Assembly: GCF_011045025.1 (NCBI RefSeq) | Contig: NZ_JAAKZX010000035.1 | Span: forward strand, 1-59,349 | Reading direction: 5' to 3' | Origin: Streptomyces ureilyticus | Lineage (GTDB): Bacteria > Actinomycetota > Actinomycetes > Streptomycetales > Streptomycetaceae | Length of the DNA: 59,349 nucleotides | Part shown: one piece after another, positions 1 to 8,916 of the stretch | Layout of the letters: each line of letters starts with the position of its first letter | Numbering within the stretch: the stretch's first letter is position 1 | Translations under genes and position numbers: made by a program | The notes under the pieces: model-generated | Told to the model about the DNA's origin: nothing | Seen by the model: only the letters and a program-made list of their open reading frames with translations | Database searches by the model: none

Positions 1-296
1 GGCGAGGAACGGGTGCGCCAGCCTGCTACTGCACGGACGGATCGACACCCGCTCATATCAGCGACGAATGAGCGGCCTCACCCACGGCCGACGCTCGGGC
101 GATTTTGAACGAGGCGTTGGCGCATCCGCTGTTGGCGGAGGCGGCTGCGGGGGCGCTTAAGCGGTTGCCTGTTCAGCGGGCTGGTCGGTAGCGGGGGGTG
201 CGCAGGGCGGGGTTTTCGCCTCCTCCGCCCCTACCCATTCCCGTCCACCTGGGGCTCCGCCCCTAGCCCCGGGCCCGGCGCGCTGGCCCTGTCGCG
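1..296. other. Left edge, no confident gene
   Basis: No convincing gene is visible. A short open stretch from about 70 to 170 on the plus strand, ending in TAG, has an Ala/Leu-rich helical look and could be the tail of a gene, but an in-frame stop lies just before it. At 251-263 there is a GGGGC-TCC-GCCCC hairpin inside a C-rich stretch of a kind often seen between Streptomyces genes; it may act as a terminator for the minus-strand gene that ends at 297. Confidence 0.4.
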
Positions 297-818
297 TCAG
301 CTGTCGCCCAGCGTCCTGACGTAGCGCACCTCCGGGACCGTCGCGCCGCCGACCTCCCACGGCTCCTCCGTGCCGTCCGGGGTGAAGCCCGTTTGTTCGT
401 AGAAGTGGCGGGCTCGGGTGTTTTCCTTGAGCACCCACAGGAGCATTCGGGGGTGGCCTGCGGTGGTGCAGCGGGTCGTGGACTCTTGTAGCAGTGCGCG
501 GCCCACGCCCTGGGAGAGGTGTCCCGGGTGGACGTAGATCGCGTACAACTCGGCCTCTCGTGTGGGGAGTTCGGCGTCTCGGTACGGGCCGTGGCAGGAC
601 CAGCCGACTAGCTTGCCGGATCTCTCCGCTACCAGGTTCACCACGCCATCGCCTGCCTGCTCGAAGTGGGAACGGCGGCGGGCTGTCTCGGTCGTGAGGT
701 CGAGGTCGTCGAGGTAGGCCTGGGGGATCAGGCCCTTGTAGGAGTGTTGCCAGCCGCGTATGCGGATCTCGGCTACTTGCTCGCAGTCGGCGAGGGTCAT
801 TTCGCGGATGTGGATCAC
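297..818 (-). CDS. GNAT family N-acetyltransferase
   Basis: This 173-residue protein has the size and pattern of a stand-alone GNAT enzyme, which moves an acetyl group from acetyl-CoA to an amine. The N-terminal strand IHIREMTLADCEQVAEIR is typical. The acetyl-CoA loop appears as VHPGHLSQGVGRALLQ (a Q/R-x-x-G-x-G/A variant), followed by LLWVLKENTRARHFYEQTGF, the usual last strand and helix. The start is GTG, and the GTGA overlaps the stop of the upstream RidA-family gene, so the two are translationally coupled. The substrate cannot be told from the sequence. The family call is firm. Confidence 0.9.
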   Translation of the reverse strand: MIHIREMTLADCEQVAEIRIRGWQHSYKGLIPQAYLDDLDLTTETARRRSHFEQAGDGVVNLVAERSGKLVGWSCHGPYRDAELPTREAELYAIYVHPGHLSQGVGRALLQESTTRCTTAGHPRMLLWVLKENTRARHFYEQTGFTPDGTEEPWEVGGATVPEVRYVRTLGDS

Positions 819-1216
819 TCGGGAAGTATCGCGTACGCCTCTATCTCCATCAGCAACTCCGGGCGTACCAGACCTACGACCTGTACGGCCGTGGACGCCG
901 GGAGGTGGTCGGAAGGTATGTGGGCGTCGCGGGCCGCTCGGACTGCCGGCATGTGGGCCATGTCCGTGACGTAGTAGGTCAGTTTGATGACGTCGTCGAA
1001 CGTAGCCCCTGCGGCGGACAGGCAGCGGCGCAGGTTCTCGAAGGTTTGGCGGGCCTGGGCCTCAGGGTCGTTCTCGCCGACCAGCTTGCCGTTCTCGTCC
1101 AGCGCCACCTGGCCCGAGATCGCCACGAAGCGGCCCCTGCCCATGACGACATGGGCGTACGAGGAGGCGGGGGCGACCCCGTCGGGGGCGGGAATGCGGG
1201 TCAGTTCGGTCCTCAT
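815..1216 (-). CDS. RidA family protein (YjgF/YER057c/UK114)
   Basis: The protein is about 133 residues from the chosen ATG (an ATG 18 bases upstream is also possible). It shows RidA-like blocks: ISGQVALDENGKLVG near the N-terminus, QARQTFENLRRCLSAAGATFDDVIKLTYYVTD in the middle (given here only by its key residues: Q, F-x-N-L, AGA, V-x-K-x-T-x-Y) and a C-terminal PAST-type segment. Members deaminate reactive enamine/imine intermediates, but the Arg needed for that activity should be checked here, since many paralogs lack it. It overlaps the GNAT gene by four bases, so they are probably co-transcribed. Confidence 0.85.
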   Translation of the reverse strand: MRTELTRIPAPDGVAPASSYAHVVMGRGRFVAISGQVALDENGKLVGENDPEAQARQTFENLRRCLSAAGATFDDVIKLTYYVTDMAHMPAVRAARDAHIPSDHLPASTAVQVVGLVRPELLMEIEAYAILPE

Positions 1217-1289
1217 GGGTCCATCGTGGACCATGGCACTGACATCGCCCCCGACGGGCAGCCGCTGTCTACGGTTCACATGCCGAGGC

Positions 1290-2879
1290 TCAGCCTCGGA
1301 ATCCGAGCAGGCCGTGCAGTTTCGCGCCGCGCGCCGCCGAGTCGTCCTGTGCTGTCAGCGGCTTGGGGTCCGGCAGGGCCTCGCATACCGCGTCGGCCTC
1401 GCCGTCGCTGCGCGGGACGTTGCCGGTGGACAGGTAGGTCGCCAGGTGCTTGTCCAGGCAGGTGTTCCCGGCGAGTGTGATGCCGTGGTTTCCGCCGTCC
1501 TGCTCGACCACCAGGCTTGAGTCGCGCAGCAGGTGGTGGACCGTGACACCGCCCTCGTACGGGGTGGCCGCGTCGTCGGTCGCCTGGAACAGCAGCGCCG
1601 GCGGCAGCGAGTCGTTGGCGACGTCGACCGGGTCGAGCGAATCCGTCGGCCAGAACGCGCACGGCGCGTTGTACCAGGCGTTGCTCCACGTCATGAACGG
1701 CGCCTTCCTGTGTACCTTCCAGTGGTCGTGACGCCACTCGTTCCAGTCCCGCGGCCAGGGCGCGTCACGGCACTCCACAGCGGCGTAGATGCTGTAGCCG
1801 TTGTCGCCCGCCGCGTCGACGGCGGCGAAGTTCTGGTACGCCTCGACCAGCGGGTCATCGTTCTTGTCGTTCACATAGGCCGCGAACGCCTCGGCGAGAT
1901 ACGGCCAGTAGCCGTTGTAGTAGCCGCCGGGGAGGTACGTGTCCTCGAGTTCGGAGGCGCCCACCTTGCCGTCCGCGGGCTTCTTCGCCAGTGCCGCCCG
2001 CATCGCGTACCACTTGGCCTCGATCTTGTCCGGATCGGTGCCGAGCTTGTACGTCGCGTTGTACTTGGCGACCCATGCCATGAACGCCTTGTGGCGGCTG
2101 TCGAAGGCGTAGTCCTGGTTGATGTTGTCGTCGTACCAGACACCGGTGGGGTCGACGACGGAGTCGAGCACCAGGCGTCGTACGCGCTCCGGGTAGAGCT
2201 TCGCGTAGACGGCGCCCAGGTAGGTGCCGTACGAGTAACCGAAGTAGTTGATCTTCTTCGCGCCGAGCGCACGCCGGATGGCGTCCATGTCACGGACCGC
2301 GCTCACCGTGTCGATGTACGGCAGCACGTCCGCGTACTTCTTGCCGCACTCCTCGGCGAAGGCCTGTGCCCGGGCGAGGTTGGCCTTCTCGAGGGCGGGG
2401 GTGCGCGGCACGGAGTCGGGGCGTACGGGCGCGAAGTGCCCGGGCCGGCAGTCCAGCGCGGGCTTGCTGTCGCCGACGCCGCGCGGGTCGAAGCCGATGA
2501 CGTCGTACTGCGCCGCCACCTCCTTCGGCAGCGAGGAGGCGACGAACCCGGCGAGGGTGAGACCGCTGCCGCCGGGGCCGCCCGGGTTGACGAGGAGCGG
2601 CCCTTGGTACGTCTTGGAGGTGTGGGGGATGCGTGACAGCGCGATCGTGATGCGTTCGCTGTATGGGTTCGAGTGGTCGAGCCGCACTTTGAGGGACGCG
2701 CACTGGAGCGTCGGATAGTCCTCGGTGCCGCACTTCTTCCAGGTGAGCTTGGCCGCGTCGGCGGACCGGGTGGTGCGCTCTGCGGTCGTGGCACCCGCCT
2801 TCGCGTCGGCCGGAACCGCGGTCATCAACCCGGCCAGCACGGCGGCGGCACCGCACAGAGCGGTTGCTCTCTTCTTCAT
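1290..2879 (-). CDS. Secreted alpha/beta hydrolase, tripeptidyl aminopeptidase type
   Basis: A 529-residue exported serine hydrolase. The start at 2879 follows a GGGAGG ribosome site and gives a signal peptide: KKR, a hydrophobic stretch, then a VPADA-type cleavage region. The oxyanion segment VNPGGPGGSG, the nucleophile elbow GYSYGTYLG, the acid in FQATDDAATPY and the His in GGNHGITL make a full catalytic triad, with a TAP-like C-terminal domain. The family (SlpD/SlpE and tripeptidyl aminopeptidases of Streptomyces) removes short peptides from the N-terminus of extracellular proteins. It is transcribed away from the IS3 fragment. Confidence 0.93.
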   Translation of the reverse strand: MKKRATALCGAAAVLAGLMTAVPADAKAGATTAERTTRSADAAKLTWKKCGTEDYPTLQCASLKVRLDHSNPYSERITIALSRIPHTSKTYQGPLLVNPGGPGGSGLTLAGFVASSLPKEVAAQYDVIGFDPRGVGDSKPALDCRPGHFAPVRPDSVPRTPALEKANLARAQAFAEECGKKYADVLPYIDTVSAVRDMDAIRRALGAKKINYFGYSYGTYLGAVYAKLYPERVRRLVLDSVVDPTGVWYDDNINQDYAFDSRHKAFMAWVAKYNATYKLGTDPDKIEAKWYAMRAALAKKPADGKVGASELEDTYLPGGYYNGYWPYLAEAFAAYVNDKNDDPLVEAYQNFAAVDAAGDNGYSIYAAVECRDAPWPRDWNEWRHDHWKVHRKAPFMTWSNAWYNAPCAFWPTDSLDPVDVANDSLPPALLFQATDDAATPYEGGVTVHHLLRDSSLVVEQDGGNHGITLAGNTCLDKHLATYLSTGNVPRSDGEADAVCEALPDPKPLTAQDDSAARGAKLHGLLGFRG

Positions 2880-3059
2880 CAAGGCCTCCCAGGATGGAGG
2901 AGTTCGAGCCGTGCGCATCACGGCCCGCCCCGCATCGTCCCGGAATTGACCCTCCAGAAGGACAGGTTCTGTAAAGAGTTGACACTATTGGGCAGCGCGA
3001 TGCCGCCGGATGCCGGGCAAAGGTGCTGGTCGGAGCAGGGATCGGAGCAGGGAAACGCC
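2880..3059. promoter_or_regulatory. Upstream region of the secreted hydrolase
   Basis: The stretch holds the ribosome site of the hydrolase gene and its probable promoter. I see no clear box pair; it merges into IS3-derived DNA on the right. Confidence 0.3.
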
Positions 3060-3383
3060 GGTCAGAGCAGAGTGAGTTGAGTGGGCGTCGGTATGGCCGG
3101 CTCCGGCTCGGGCTGCGGTTCGGGTCTCCCTGGCCTCGGCCCGCAGCCCGTCCAGCTCCGCGCGCTCACTCTCCCGCAGCCGACCACCGGGCGACGCCTC
3201 GGCCACCGGCCGGTCCGACGACGGTGACCCGTTACGCCTCGCCCGCGACACCCAGCTGTGCAGTGTCCCGGAATGGATGCCCAGATCCGCGGCCACCTCC
3301 GGGATCGACTTTCCGGTCTCCAACACGATCCGTACCGCCCCCTCGCGGAACTCCGCATCGTAGAGGCGCTTCTTGGATGCCAT
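3060..3383 (-). pseudogene. IS3-family OrfA (HTH) fragment
   Basis: From ATG 3383 the reading begins ASKKRLYDAEFREGAVRIV, followed by SIPEVAADLGIHSGTLHSWV. This is the N-terminal helix-turn-helix of an IS3-type OrfA. After about 75 residues the expected coiled-coil (LRAE..) breaks up into unrelated sequence, and no OrfB follows. It is a remnant with no visible inverted repeats, so it cannot transpose by itself. Confidence 0.75.
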
Positions 3384-3608
3384 GACCCCAACTATCCCTC
3401 CGGTCACGGTCTCCACAGTAGGAGGGGAACCTCAAGGTCTCCTTCACCCAGCAGGTAGCGGCTTCTTCGCTGCACGTCAGTGCACGCCTCGACCGGCACG
3501 CGTTGGCTGAGCCCGTGCCGGAGCAACACCTCAAGGTGGGTGGCCAACCCGTGGCCAGGATCGGGAAGGGCTTCGGCAGGCTGCGCAGACCTGCCGTCAC
3601 CGCACTCA
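3384..3608. other. Gap between IS3 fragment and duplicated block
   Basis: No gene is recognisable. One plus-strand frame stays open into the duplicated block, but it has no start codon or family signature. Confidence 0.3.
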
Positions 3609-4366
3609 ACTGCCGGGCCTACTTGTAACGTTCGGCGGGCTGGCCGCACTGAGGGGGTATGAGCCATGACGACCTGCGTGCACTGTTTCTCAACTGCACG
3701 CTGAAGAAGAGCCCGGAACGCAGCCACACGCAGGGCCTGATCGACCTCAGCTCGCGGATCATGGAGAAGCAGGGCGTGCAGGTCGAGCACTTGCGGCCGA
3801 TCGACCATGAGATCGCCACCGGTGTGTGGCCGGACATGACCGAGCACGGCTGGGAACGCGACGCGTGGCCGTCGGTCTACCAGCAGGTGATGGCCGCGGA
3901 CATTCTCGTCATCGCCGGGCCGATCTGGCTGGGTGACAACAGCTCGGTCGCCAAGCAGGTCATCGAGCGGCTCTACGCCTGCTCCGGTCTGCTCAACGAC
4001 GCCGGTCAGTACGCCTACTACGGGCGGGTGGGCGGCTGCCTGATCACCGGCAACGAGGACGGCGCCAAGCACTGCGCCATGAACGTCCTCTACAGCCTGC
4101 AGCACCTGGGATACACGATCCCGCCGCAGGCGGACGCGGGCTGGATCGGGGAGGCCGGGCCCGGCCCTTCCTATCTCGATCCGGGCTCCGGCGGTCCCGG
4201 CAACGACTTCACCAACAGGAACACCACGTTCATGACGTGGAACCTGCTGCATCTGGCCCGGCTGCTCAAGGACGCCGGTGGCGTTCCGGCGCACGGGAAC
4301 CAGCGGTCGCAGTGGGACGCCGGGTGCCGGTTCGACTTCGAGAACCCCGAATACCGCTAAACCAGC
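3609..4366 (+). repeat. Identical 758-bp direct repeat, copy 1
   Basis: Bases 3609-4366 appear identical, on line-by-line reading, to 45200-45957 in the same orientation, 41,591 bp away. The block covers the whole flavodoxin-like gene and its leader. Beyond it, similarity continues with small differences through the first 45-55 codons of the next gene and then stops. Identity at this level, including silent sites, means recent duplication or gene conversion. Confidence 0.95.
3659..4360 (+). CDS. Flavodoxin-like NAD(P)H-dependent FMN oxidoreductase (copy 1)
   Basis: A 233-residue flavodoxin-fold protein of the NADPH-dependent FMN reductase group. The N-terminal strand LRALFLNCTLKKSPERSHT provides the first FMN phosphate loop, and ADILVIAGPIWLGDNSS has the P-I-W-x-G/D pattern of the second flavin loop. 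A central GGCLITGNEDGAKHC and an NRNTTFMTWNL segment near the C-terminus are typical of a subgroup common in actinobacteria. The start follows a GAGGGGGT ribosome site. It lies wholly in the direct repeat; its twin at 45250-45951 encodes the same protein. It probably shuttles electrons; the partner is unknown. Confidence 0.85.
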   Translation: MSHDDLRALFLNCTLKKSPERSHTQGLIDLSSRIMEKQGVQVEHLRPIDHEIATGVWPDMTEHGWERDAWPSVYQQVMAADILVIAGPIWLGDNSSVAKQVIERLYACSGLLNDAGQYAYYGRVGGCLITGNEDGAKHCAMNVLYSLQHLGYTIPPQADAGWIGEAGPGPSYLDPGSGGPGNDFTNRNTTFMTWNLLHLARLLKDAGGVPAHGNQRSQWDAGCRFDFENPEYR

Positions 4367-4390
4367 CAAGTCAGCAACGAAAGGCCGAAA

Positions 4391-5227
4391 ATGACCTCCG
4401 AGACCGTCCCGACCTGTGCCTATCCCGGCTGCACCAATGCGCCCGAGCCACCCGCACCCGGTGCGCAGGGTCCGGCGCCCCGCTATTGCCGGCACCCCGA
4501 GCACAACGCGCTCGGGGCGTTCAGGAAGTTCCGCGCCAAGCGGACACAGCGCAAGGAGGACAAGCGCTCGGTAGCCGCAGCCAAGAAGGCGGCCAAGGAA
4601 GAAGCGAAGAGTGCCCAGGCGCCGGTCGCCGAGCATTCGTCGCCCGCCTCCTTCGGGCAGGCGCCCGCCGCCGACGTCGTGTCCACGGACTTCGGACAGG
4701 CTCCCGCCGCCGATGCGTTGGAGGCGGCGCCGATGGCAGCCGTATCTGACGAACTCGCAATGGCGGGCGTCGACAGCACCTCTGCCGCGCAGTCACGCGA
4801 CGCCCTCGTCGCGCTCATCAACCAGCTCGCCACCGACCTGCCCGCCTACATCGAAGAGTTGGCGATCATCACGGACTCCGCGGCAGCCGAGGCCCGGATC
4901 GAGACCGTCTCCCGCGCCTCCGCGCAGCGCATCCTGGCCGCCGAGCAGCGCGCCACGCTCGCTGAGGAGGCGGGCGACATGGCCGTCGCCGAACTCGACG
5001 CCGCAGAGCAGAAGTTCGCTGAGGAGACCGCTGCGATCCGCGCGGACACGGCCCGCCAGGTGGCAGACGCCGAATTCGTCCGGGCCGAGCTGGAGCGCTA
5101 CCGCGAGCGGGTCGGCATGCTCGAGGTCAGGTTCGACGGCATCCGCGACGAGGCCGATGAGCTGCGCCGCGAGAAGACCACGCTCTCCATCGAACTCGAG
5201 CGCCTGCGCCCCGCGAAGCAGGACTGA
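4391..5227 (+). CDS. Cys/His-cluster plus coiled-coil protein
   Basis: The 278-residue protein has three parts. Residues 1-45 carry a probable metal-binding cluster (CAYPGC, then [11 protein letters not shown], then a basic stretch [16 protein letters not shown]). Residues 60-135 are Ala/Pro-rich with an imperfect repeat ([21 protein letters not shown]). Residues 140-275 form a long Ala/Glu-rich coiled coil ending in LERLRPAKQ. The layout resembles KfrA-like DNA-binding proteins of actinobacterial plasmids, but that is only inference. The N-terminal 45-50 codons are shared with the gene at 45976, which joins them to an unrelated membrane oxidoreductase. Confidence 0.7.
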   Translation: MTSETVPTCAYPGCTNAPEPPAPGAQGPAPRYCRHPEHNALGAFRKFRAKRTQRKEDKRSVAAAKKAAKEEAKSAQAPVAEHSSPASFGQAPAADVVSTDFGQAPAADALEAAPMAAVSDELAMAGVDSTSAAQSRDALVALINQLATDLPAYIEELAIITDSAAAEARIETVSRASAQRILAAEQRATLAEEAGDMAVAELDAAEQKFAEETAAIRADTARQVADAEFVRAELERYRERVGMLEVRFDGIRDEADELRREKTTLSIELERLRPAKQD

Positions 5228-5366
5228 CGGGTCAGCCTTCGGCACACCGGGGCAGGGTCTGCGGCCGGCCGACTTCGGCACACGCTCCTGCTCGATCCGG
5301 CCTTCGCCTTTACCACCCGGTGAAGGCGGAGGCCCAGCTCATTGACTTACTGAAACGGAAATCCTC

Positions 5367-5873
5367 ATGTGCCGAACCAAGCGCCCCGTCCTCTGGATCA
5401 CCGCCGCTGTGGTCGTCGTGGCAGCTTTCGGGCTTTACCTCTTCCAGCCCTGGCGGCTGCTTACCACGAACCGCGTGGATGAGGCGGCTCCAGTGGCCAC
5501 TGGCCGGCAAGGGGCCGCGGTGGCCGAGCAGTTGGCGAACGGTGACTTCATCTCCCACGAGCACGACACCAGCGGCTCAGTGGAGATCCTGCAGCTCGCG
5601 GACGGGAACACGACGCTGCGTCTGGCGGACCTGCGCACCTCCGACGGCCCGGCCCTGCACGTATGGCTCAGCGACCAGCCGGTCAAGCAGGACGGCGGCG
5701 GCAACCTCGACGACGGCCGGCACGTCGACCTCGGAGACCTCAAGGGCAACGAGGGCAACCAGAACTACGCGATCCCGGCGGGCACCGACCTGAACACGTT
5801 CTCCACGGTCACGGTCTGGTGCGAACGCTTCAGCGTGTCGTTCGGGGCGGCCGAGCTCACGCAAGCCACCTGA
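5367..5873 (+). CDS. Membrane-anchored DM13 domain protein
   Basis: A 168-residue protein with an N-terminal membrane anchor (VLWITAAVVVVAAFGLYLF) followed by an extracellular DM13-type domain: GDFISHEHDTSGSVEILQL, the LRTSDGPALHVWLSD core, GNQNYAIPAGTDLN, and a final TVTVWCERFSVSFGAAEL with the conserved Cys. DM13 domains have been proposed to bind redox or haem-like cofactors, but function is poorly known. A weak ribosome site precedes the ATG. It ends just before a strong bidirectional terminator. Confidence 0.85.
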   Translation: MCRTKRPVLWITAAVVVVAAFGLYLFQPWRLLTTNRVDEAAPVATGRQGAAVAEQLANGDFISHEHDTSGSVEILQLADGNTTLRLADLRTSDGPALHVWLSDQPVKQDGGGNLDDGRHVDLGDLKGNEGNQNYAIPAGTDLNTFSTVTVWCERFSVSFGAAELTQAT

Positions 5874-5892
5874 CGGAGAAAGCGGAGGAAGC

Positions 5893-5920
5893 GGAGCGGG
5901 TGGCCATCGCCACCCGCTCC
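5893..5920. terminator. Hairpin between convergent genes
   Basis: A perfect 12-bp stem (GGAGCGGGTGGC with its complement) and a 4-base loop lie between the ends of the DM13 gene and the convergent membrane-protein gene. It can serve both strands. Confidence 0.8.
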
Positions 5921-5945
5921 ACGGCTTTCCAGATCCGGACAGGAC

Positions 5946-7298
5946 TCACGACACCAGAATGGGAATGAGCAGGGCCACGCAAGTGATCAGGCTCCACAAA
6001 GCGGGCGCCGCGCTCAGCGTCTGCTCCTGACGCGCGGCCGCCCGGACCGCGGTCGCCTTACTGCGGGTCAGGTGCCACGGGCTGACCCGCTCCTCCAGCC
6101 GCTGGTACACCAGGCCGAGCACGGCGCCATATGCGAGGTGACCGACCAGGGAGGGGAAGGACAGGGCCAGCGCGACGTCGCTCCACTGGGGTGCGACGCC
6201 GAGCAGCACGGGAAGCAGCGTCAGATTCCCCAGGAACCACCAGAGGAAACCGTAGGACACACCCCAGCCGATCCCGGACGCCGGATCGAAGCTGCGGCGG
6301 CGGAAGAAGATCGCGTAGGTGACTCCGACGACCTGGGAGATCAGCAGGTGGATGACGAGGCCCACGACCGCGGACTCCGAGCCGATCAGGGCGGCAACAA
6401 CCGGCAGGAATCCAACGGCGACCATGACACCGGTGAAGATCACGCCGCCGGCCAGCCCGGCGATGACGCCGTGCCAGATCGAGATCACCCGCCCACCGGC
6501 GAGGCGTGCGTCCTGGGCGTGCCGTACATCGTCGGAGAACACCGCCCGCGACAGGCCGCCCAGCCAGCAGGTGAGCAGGGCCGTACCGGCACCGAGCAGC
6601 ACATAGCCGGGCAGCGACTCCACGGCGTCGCGCACCGCGGCCGGCGCCCAGTCCAGCCGGCGGCCGTCCAGCAGCGGCGGGATCGTCACCGCCGCGAGCA
6701 CCCACCAGGCGAAGCCGAAGGCGGTGCCGCGGATCAGGGCGGGGCCGCTGCCCTCGTCGCGGTCGCCGAAGACCACCGCGTAGGAGGCGCCGACCAGCGC
6801 GCCGACGATCAGCCCGTTCCAGCCGAGGCCGAGCACCGGGGAGACGAGCAGCCCGGCGGCCGAGGCACGCACCACGAGACCGGGTCTGAACTGCCGCTCC
6901 CCGCCCGACAGCAGGGCCAGAACGGCGGCCGTGACCGCTCCGTAGGCCAGGTGACCGAGCAGGCTGGGGACCAGTTCCTGCGCCGTTGCCACGTCCCAGG
7001 CCACCGGCCTGCCCAGCAGAACAGGCAACAGCGTCAGCGGCCCGAGGAACCACCACAGCACGCCGTACGCCAGCCCCCAGAACAGCAACTCGCGCTGCCG
7101 ACACACGAGCACACCGAAGATGCTCCCGATGATCGCCGCGATCAGCAGGTGGACGGCGAAGCCCACGGCGGACGAGTCGGTCCTGACGAGCGCCGCGACG
7201 GTGGGCAGGTACCCGATCAGCGTCATCACCCAGCCGAAGACCAGCCCTCCCGCGAGGCCGGCGAGGGCTCCGAAGCCGGCGTTACGCATGACGGTCAT
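5946..7298 (-). CDS. Internally duplicated integral membrane protein
   Basis: About 450 residues, almost all hydrophobic, with roughly 10-12 membrane spans. It is built of tandem copies of one unit. The first half has GALAGLAGGLVFGWVMTLIG and then VLWWFLGPLTLLPVLLG and LLGHLAYGA; the second half repeats this as VIAGLAGGVIFTGVMVAVG, FLWWFLGNLTLLPVLLG and LVGHLAYGA. I know no function for the unit. The chosen ATG overlaps the end of the upstream NDH-2-type gene by 17 bases, so the two are probably made together and may form a membrane complex. Confidence 0.8.
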   Translation of the reverse strand: MTVMRNAGFGALAGLAGGLVFGWVMTLIGYLPTVAALVRTDSSAVGFAVHLLIAAIIGSIFGVLVCRQRELLFWGLAYGVLWWFLGPLTLLPVLLGRPVAWDVATAQELVPSLLGHLAYGAVTAAVLALLSGGERQFRPGLVVRASAAGLLVSPVLGLGWNGLIVGALVGASYAVVFGDRDEGSGPALIRGTAFGFAWWVLAAVTIPPLLDGRRLDWAPAAVRDAVESLPGYVLLGAGTALLTCWLGGLSRAVFSDDVRHAQDARLAGGRVISIWHGVIAGLAGGVIFTGVMVAVGFLPVVAALIGSESAVVGLVIHLLISQVVGVTYAIFFRRRSFDPASGIGWGVSYGFLWWFLGNLTLLPVLLGVAPQWSDVALALSFPSLVGHLAYGAVLGLVYQRLEERVSPWHLTRSKATAVRAAARQEQTLSAAPALWSLITCVALLIPILVS

Positions 7299-8916
7299 CC
7301 TTGGTCGAGAGGGCGATGTCCCTGGGGAAGACCAGGTCGAGGGTCCAGTCGGCGAGTACGCGCAGCCGTTTCTCCGCACTGGGCAGCTTGCTCAGGTAGA
7401 CCGAGCGCCACAGCACCCAGGCGAGGAAACCGGAGATCTGCCGGCCGCCGATCTCGCCGGCCGCCGTGCGGTGCCCGAGCGAGACCAGCACGCCGAGCCC
7501 GCCGAAGCGGAACGGGACCGGACGGCGTCCGACGAGGACCGCGGCGATGTTCTTGGCCACCGCCTTGCCCTCGCGGATCGCGTGCTGCGCGGTCGGAGGG
7601 TGGAACCCGCTCACCGGATCGGGAATCCTCGCGCAGTCGCCCAGCGCCCACAGGCCGGGCATACCCGGGACCTGAAGGGTGGGATCCACGACGAGAGGCG
7701 CCTGCGTGATCTGCTGGACCAGCGGGTTCGGCCGGTTGCCCGCCGTCCAGGCCAGGGTGCGGGTGGGGATGGACTCGCCGGAGTCGAGCGTGATGTCCTC
7801 GGCGGTGGCCTTGGTCACCCGGGCGCCGAGGCGGAACTCTATGCCGCGTCCGTCGAGCTTGCGCTGCGCGTACAGACCGAGCTTCGGCGACAGCTCCGGC
7901 AGCAGCCGCTCACCCGCGTGCACGATCACGAACCTCGGCCGCAGCCCGTGCAGACGCGGATAGAAGTGGAGCACGTCGTGCACCAGGTCGAACAGTTCGG
8001 CGACCAGTTCCGTCCCGGCGAATCCGCCGCCTGCCACCACGAACGTCAGCAGTCTGGCCTGCTCGGCCGGGTCCGGCTCGAGGTCGGCCCGCTCCAGCGC
8101 GCGAAGCACCTGGTTACGGAGTCCGGTGGCGTCCTCGACGGACTTCATCGGGAAGGCGTGCTCGCCAACTCCCGGCAGGTCGAAGAAGTGCGGCACCGCG
8201 CCGACTGCCAGGACCAGCTCGTCGTACGGCACGCGGACCATCCCCTCCTGGCCGGCGGAGACGTACGCATTGCGCGTCCGCGTGTCGATCGAGACCACCC
8301 GCCCGTGGAGAAAGGAGGCCTGGTTGAGCCCGGCCCGCACCGGGGCGCTGACGTGCCTGGCCTCCACCGTGCTGGAGGCGACGCCGACCAGCAGGGGGGT
8401 GAACAGCAGGAAGTTCGAGTCGCTGATCAGCGTCACATGGGCATCGAGCCCGCGGGCGAGGCGTCGGTCCAGTTCGCGCGCGGCCCCCACCCCGCCGAAA
8501 CCACCACCGACGATCACCACGTGGGGTTTGGCCCGCTGGGACACCGGCCGAGGGGGGCTCAAGGCCGACAGGACGTGGAAGGCGAGCCCGGCGAGCGCGC
8601 CGAACAGGGCGGCGCCCACGAGCTCGGGGAAGCGCGACACTGCCACCTCGATCGTCCACGACGGCGTCTTCCCCTCCATCGCGGGAGCGAGGGTGAGTGT
8701 CCAGGTCACCCAGTCGAGCAGGCCGATGAGCAGACCCACCGAGAAGGCCGAGCCGTTGCTCTGCCTGTGGTCGCCGATGAGGAGGCCGAGCACCGCTCCC
8801 AGCACCACCATGTGCGCCGCCCACGGGATCCACGACGGGTTCGTCACGACCCCCACGAGCGCGCCGGCGGGCAGTGCGGCGATGATGCCGAACAAGAGTC
8901 TTCTGAGGAGAGTCAT
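7282..8916 (-). CDS. NDH-2-type NAD(P)/FAD oxidoreductase with N-terminal membrane domain
   Basis: This 544-residue protein has about four membrane spans in residues 1-120, then a type II NADH dehydrogenase-like flavoprotein. The FAD fold is seen in HVVIVGGGFGGVGAARELD, the NAD fold in LTFVVAGGGFAGTELVAELF, and the late FAD motif in GLWALGDCARI, followed by PPTAQHAIREGKAVAKNI. Typical NDH-2 proteins are about 400-450 residues and attach to the membrane through a C-terminal amphipathic region, so the extra N-terminal bundle is notable. It probably oxidises NADH and passes electrons to quinone. The next gene overlaps it. Confidence 0.88.
   Translation of the reverse strand: MTLLRRLLFGIIAALPAGALVGVVTNPSWIPWAAHMVVLGAVLGLLIGDHRQSNGSAFSVGLLIGLLDWVTWTLTLAPAMEGKTPSWTIEVAVSRFPELVGAALFGALAGLAFHVLSALSPPRPVSQRAKPHVVIVGGGFGGVGAARELDRRLARGLDAHVTLISDSNFLLFTPLLVGVASSTVEARHVSAPVRAGLNQASFLHGRVVSIDTRTRNAYVSAGQEGMVRVPYDELVLAVGAVPHFFDLPGVGEHAFPMKSVEDATGLRNQVLRALERADLEPDPAEQARLLTFVVAGGGFAGTELVAELFDLVHDVLHFYPRLHGLRPRFVIVHAGERLLPELSPKLGLYAQRKLDGRGIEFRLGARVTKATAEDITLDSGESIPTRTLAWTAGNRPNPLVQQITQAPLVVDPTLQVPGMPGLWALGDCARIPDPVSGFHPPTAQHAIREGKAVAKNIAAVLVGRRPVPFRFGGLGVLVSLGHRTAAGEIGGRQISGFLAWVLWRSVYLSKLPSAEKRLRVLADWTLDLVFPRDIALSTKDDRHA

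Noticed and set aside
3404..4636. Long minus-strand open frame opposite the flavodoxin-like gene (410 codons), and a similar one at 44380-46428 (682 codons)
   Set aside because: Both are mirror images of plus-strand genes with clear motifs; the long antisense frames are an effect of high GC third positions.
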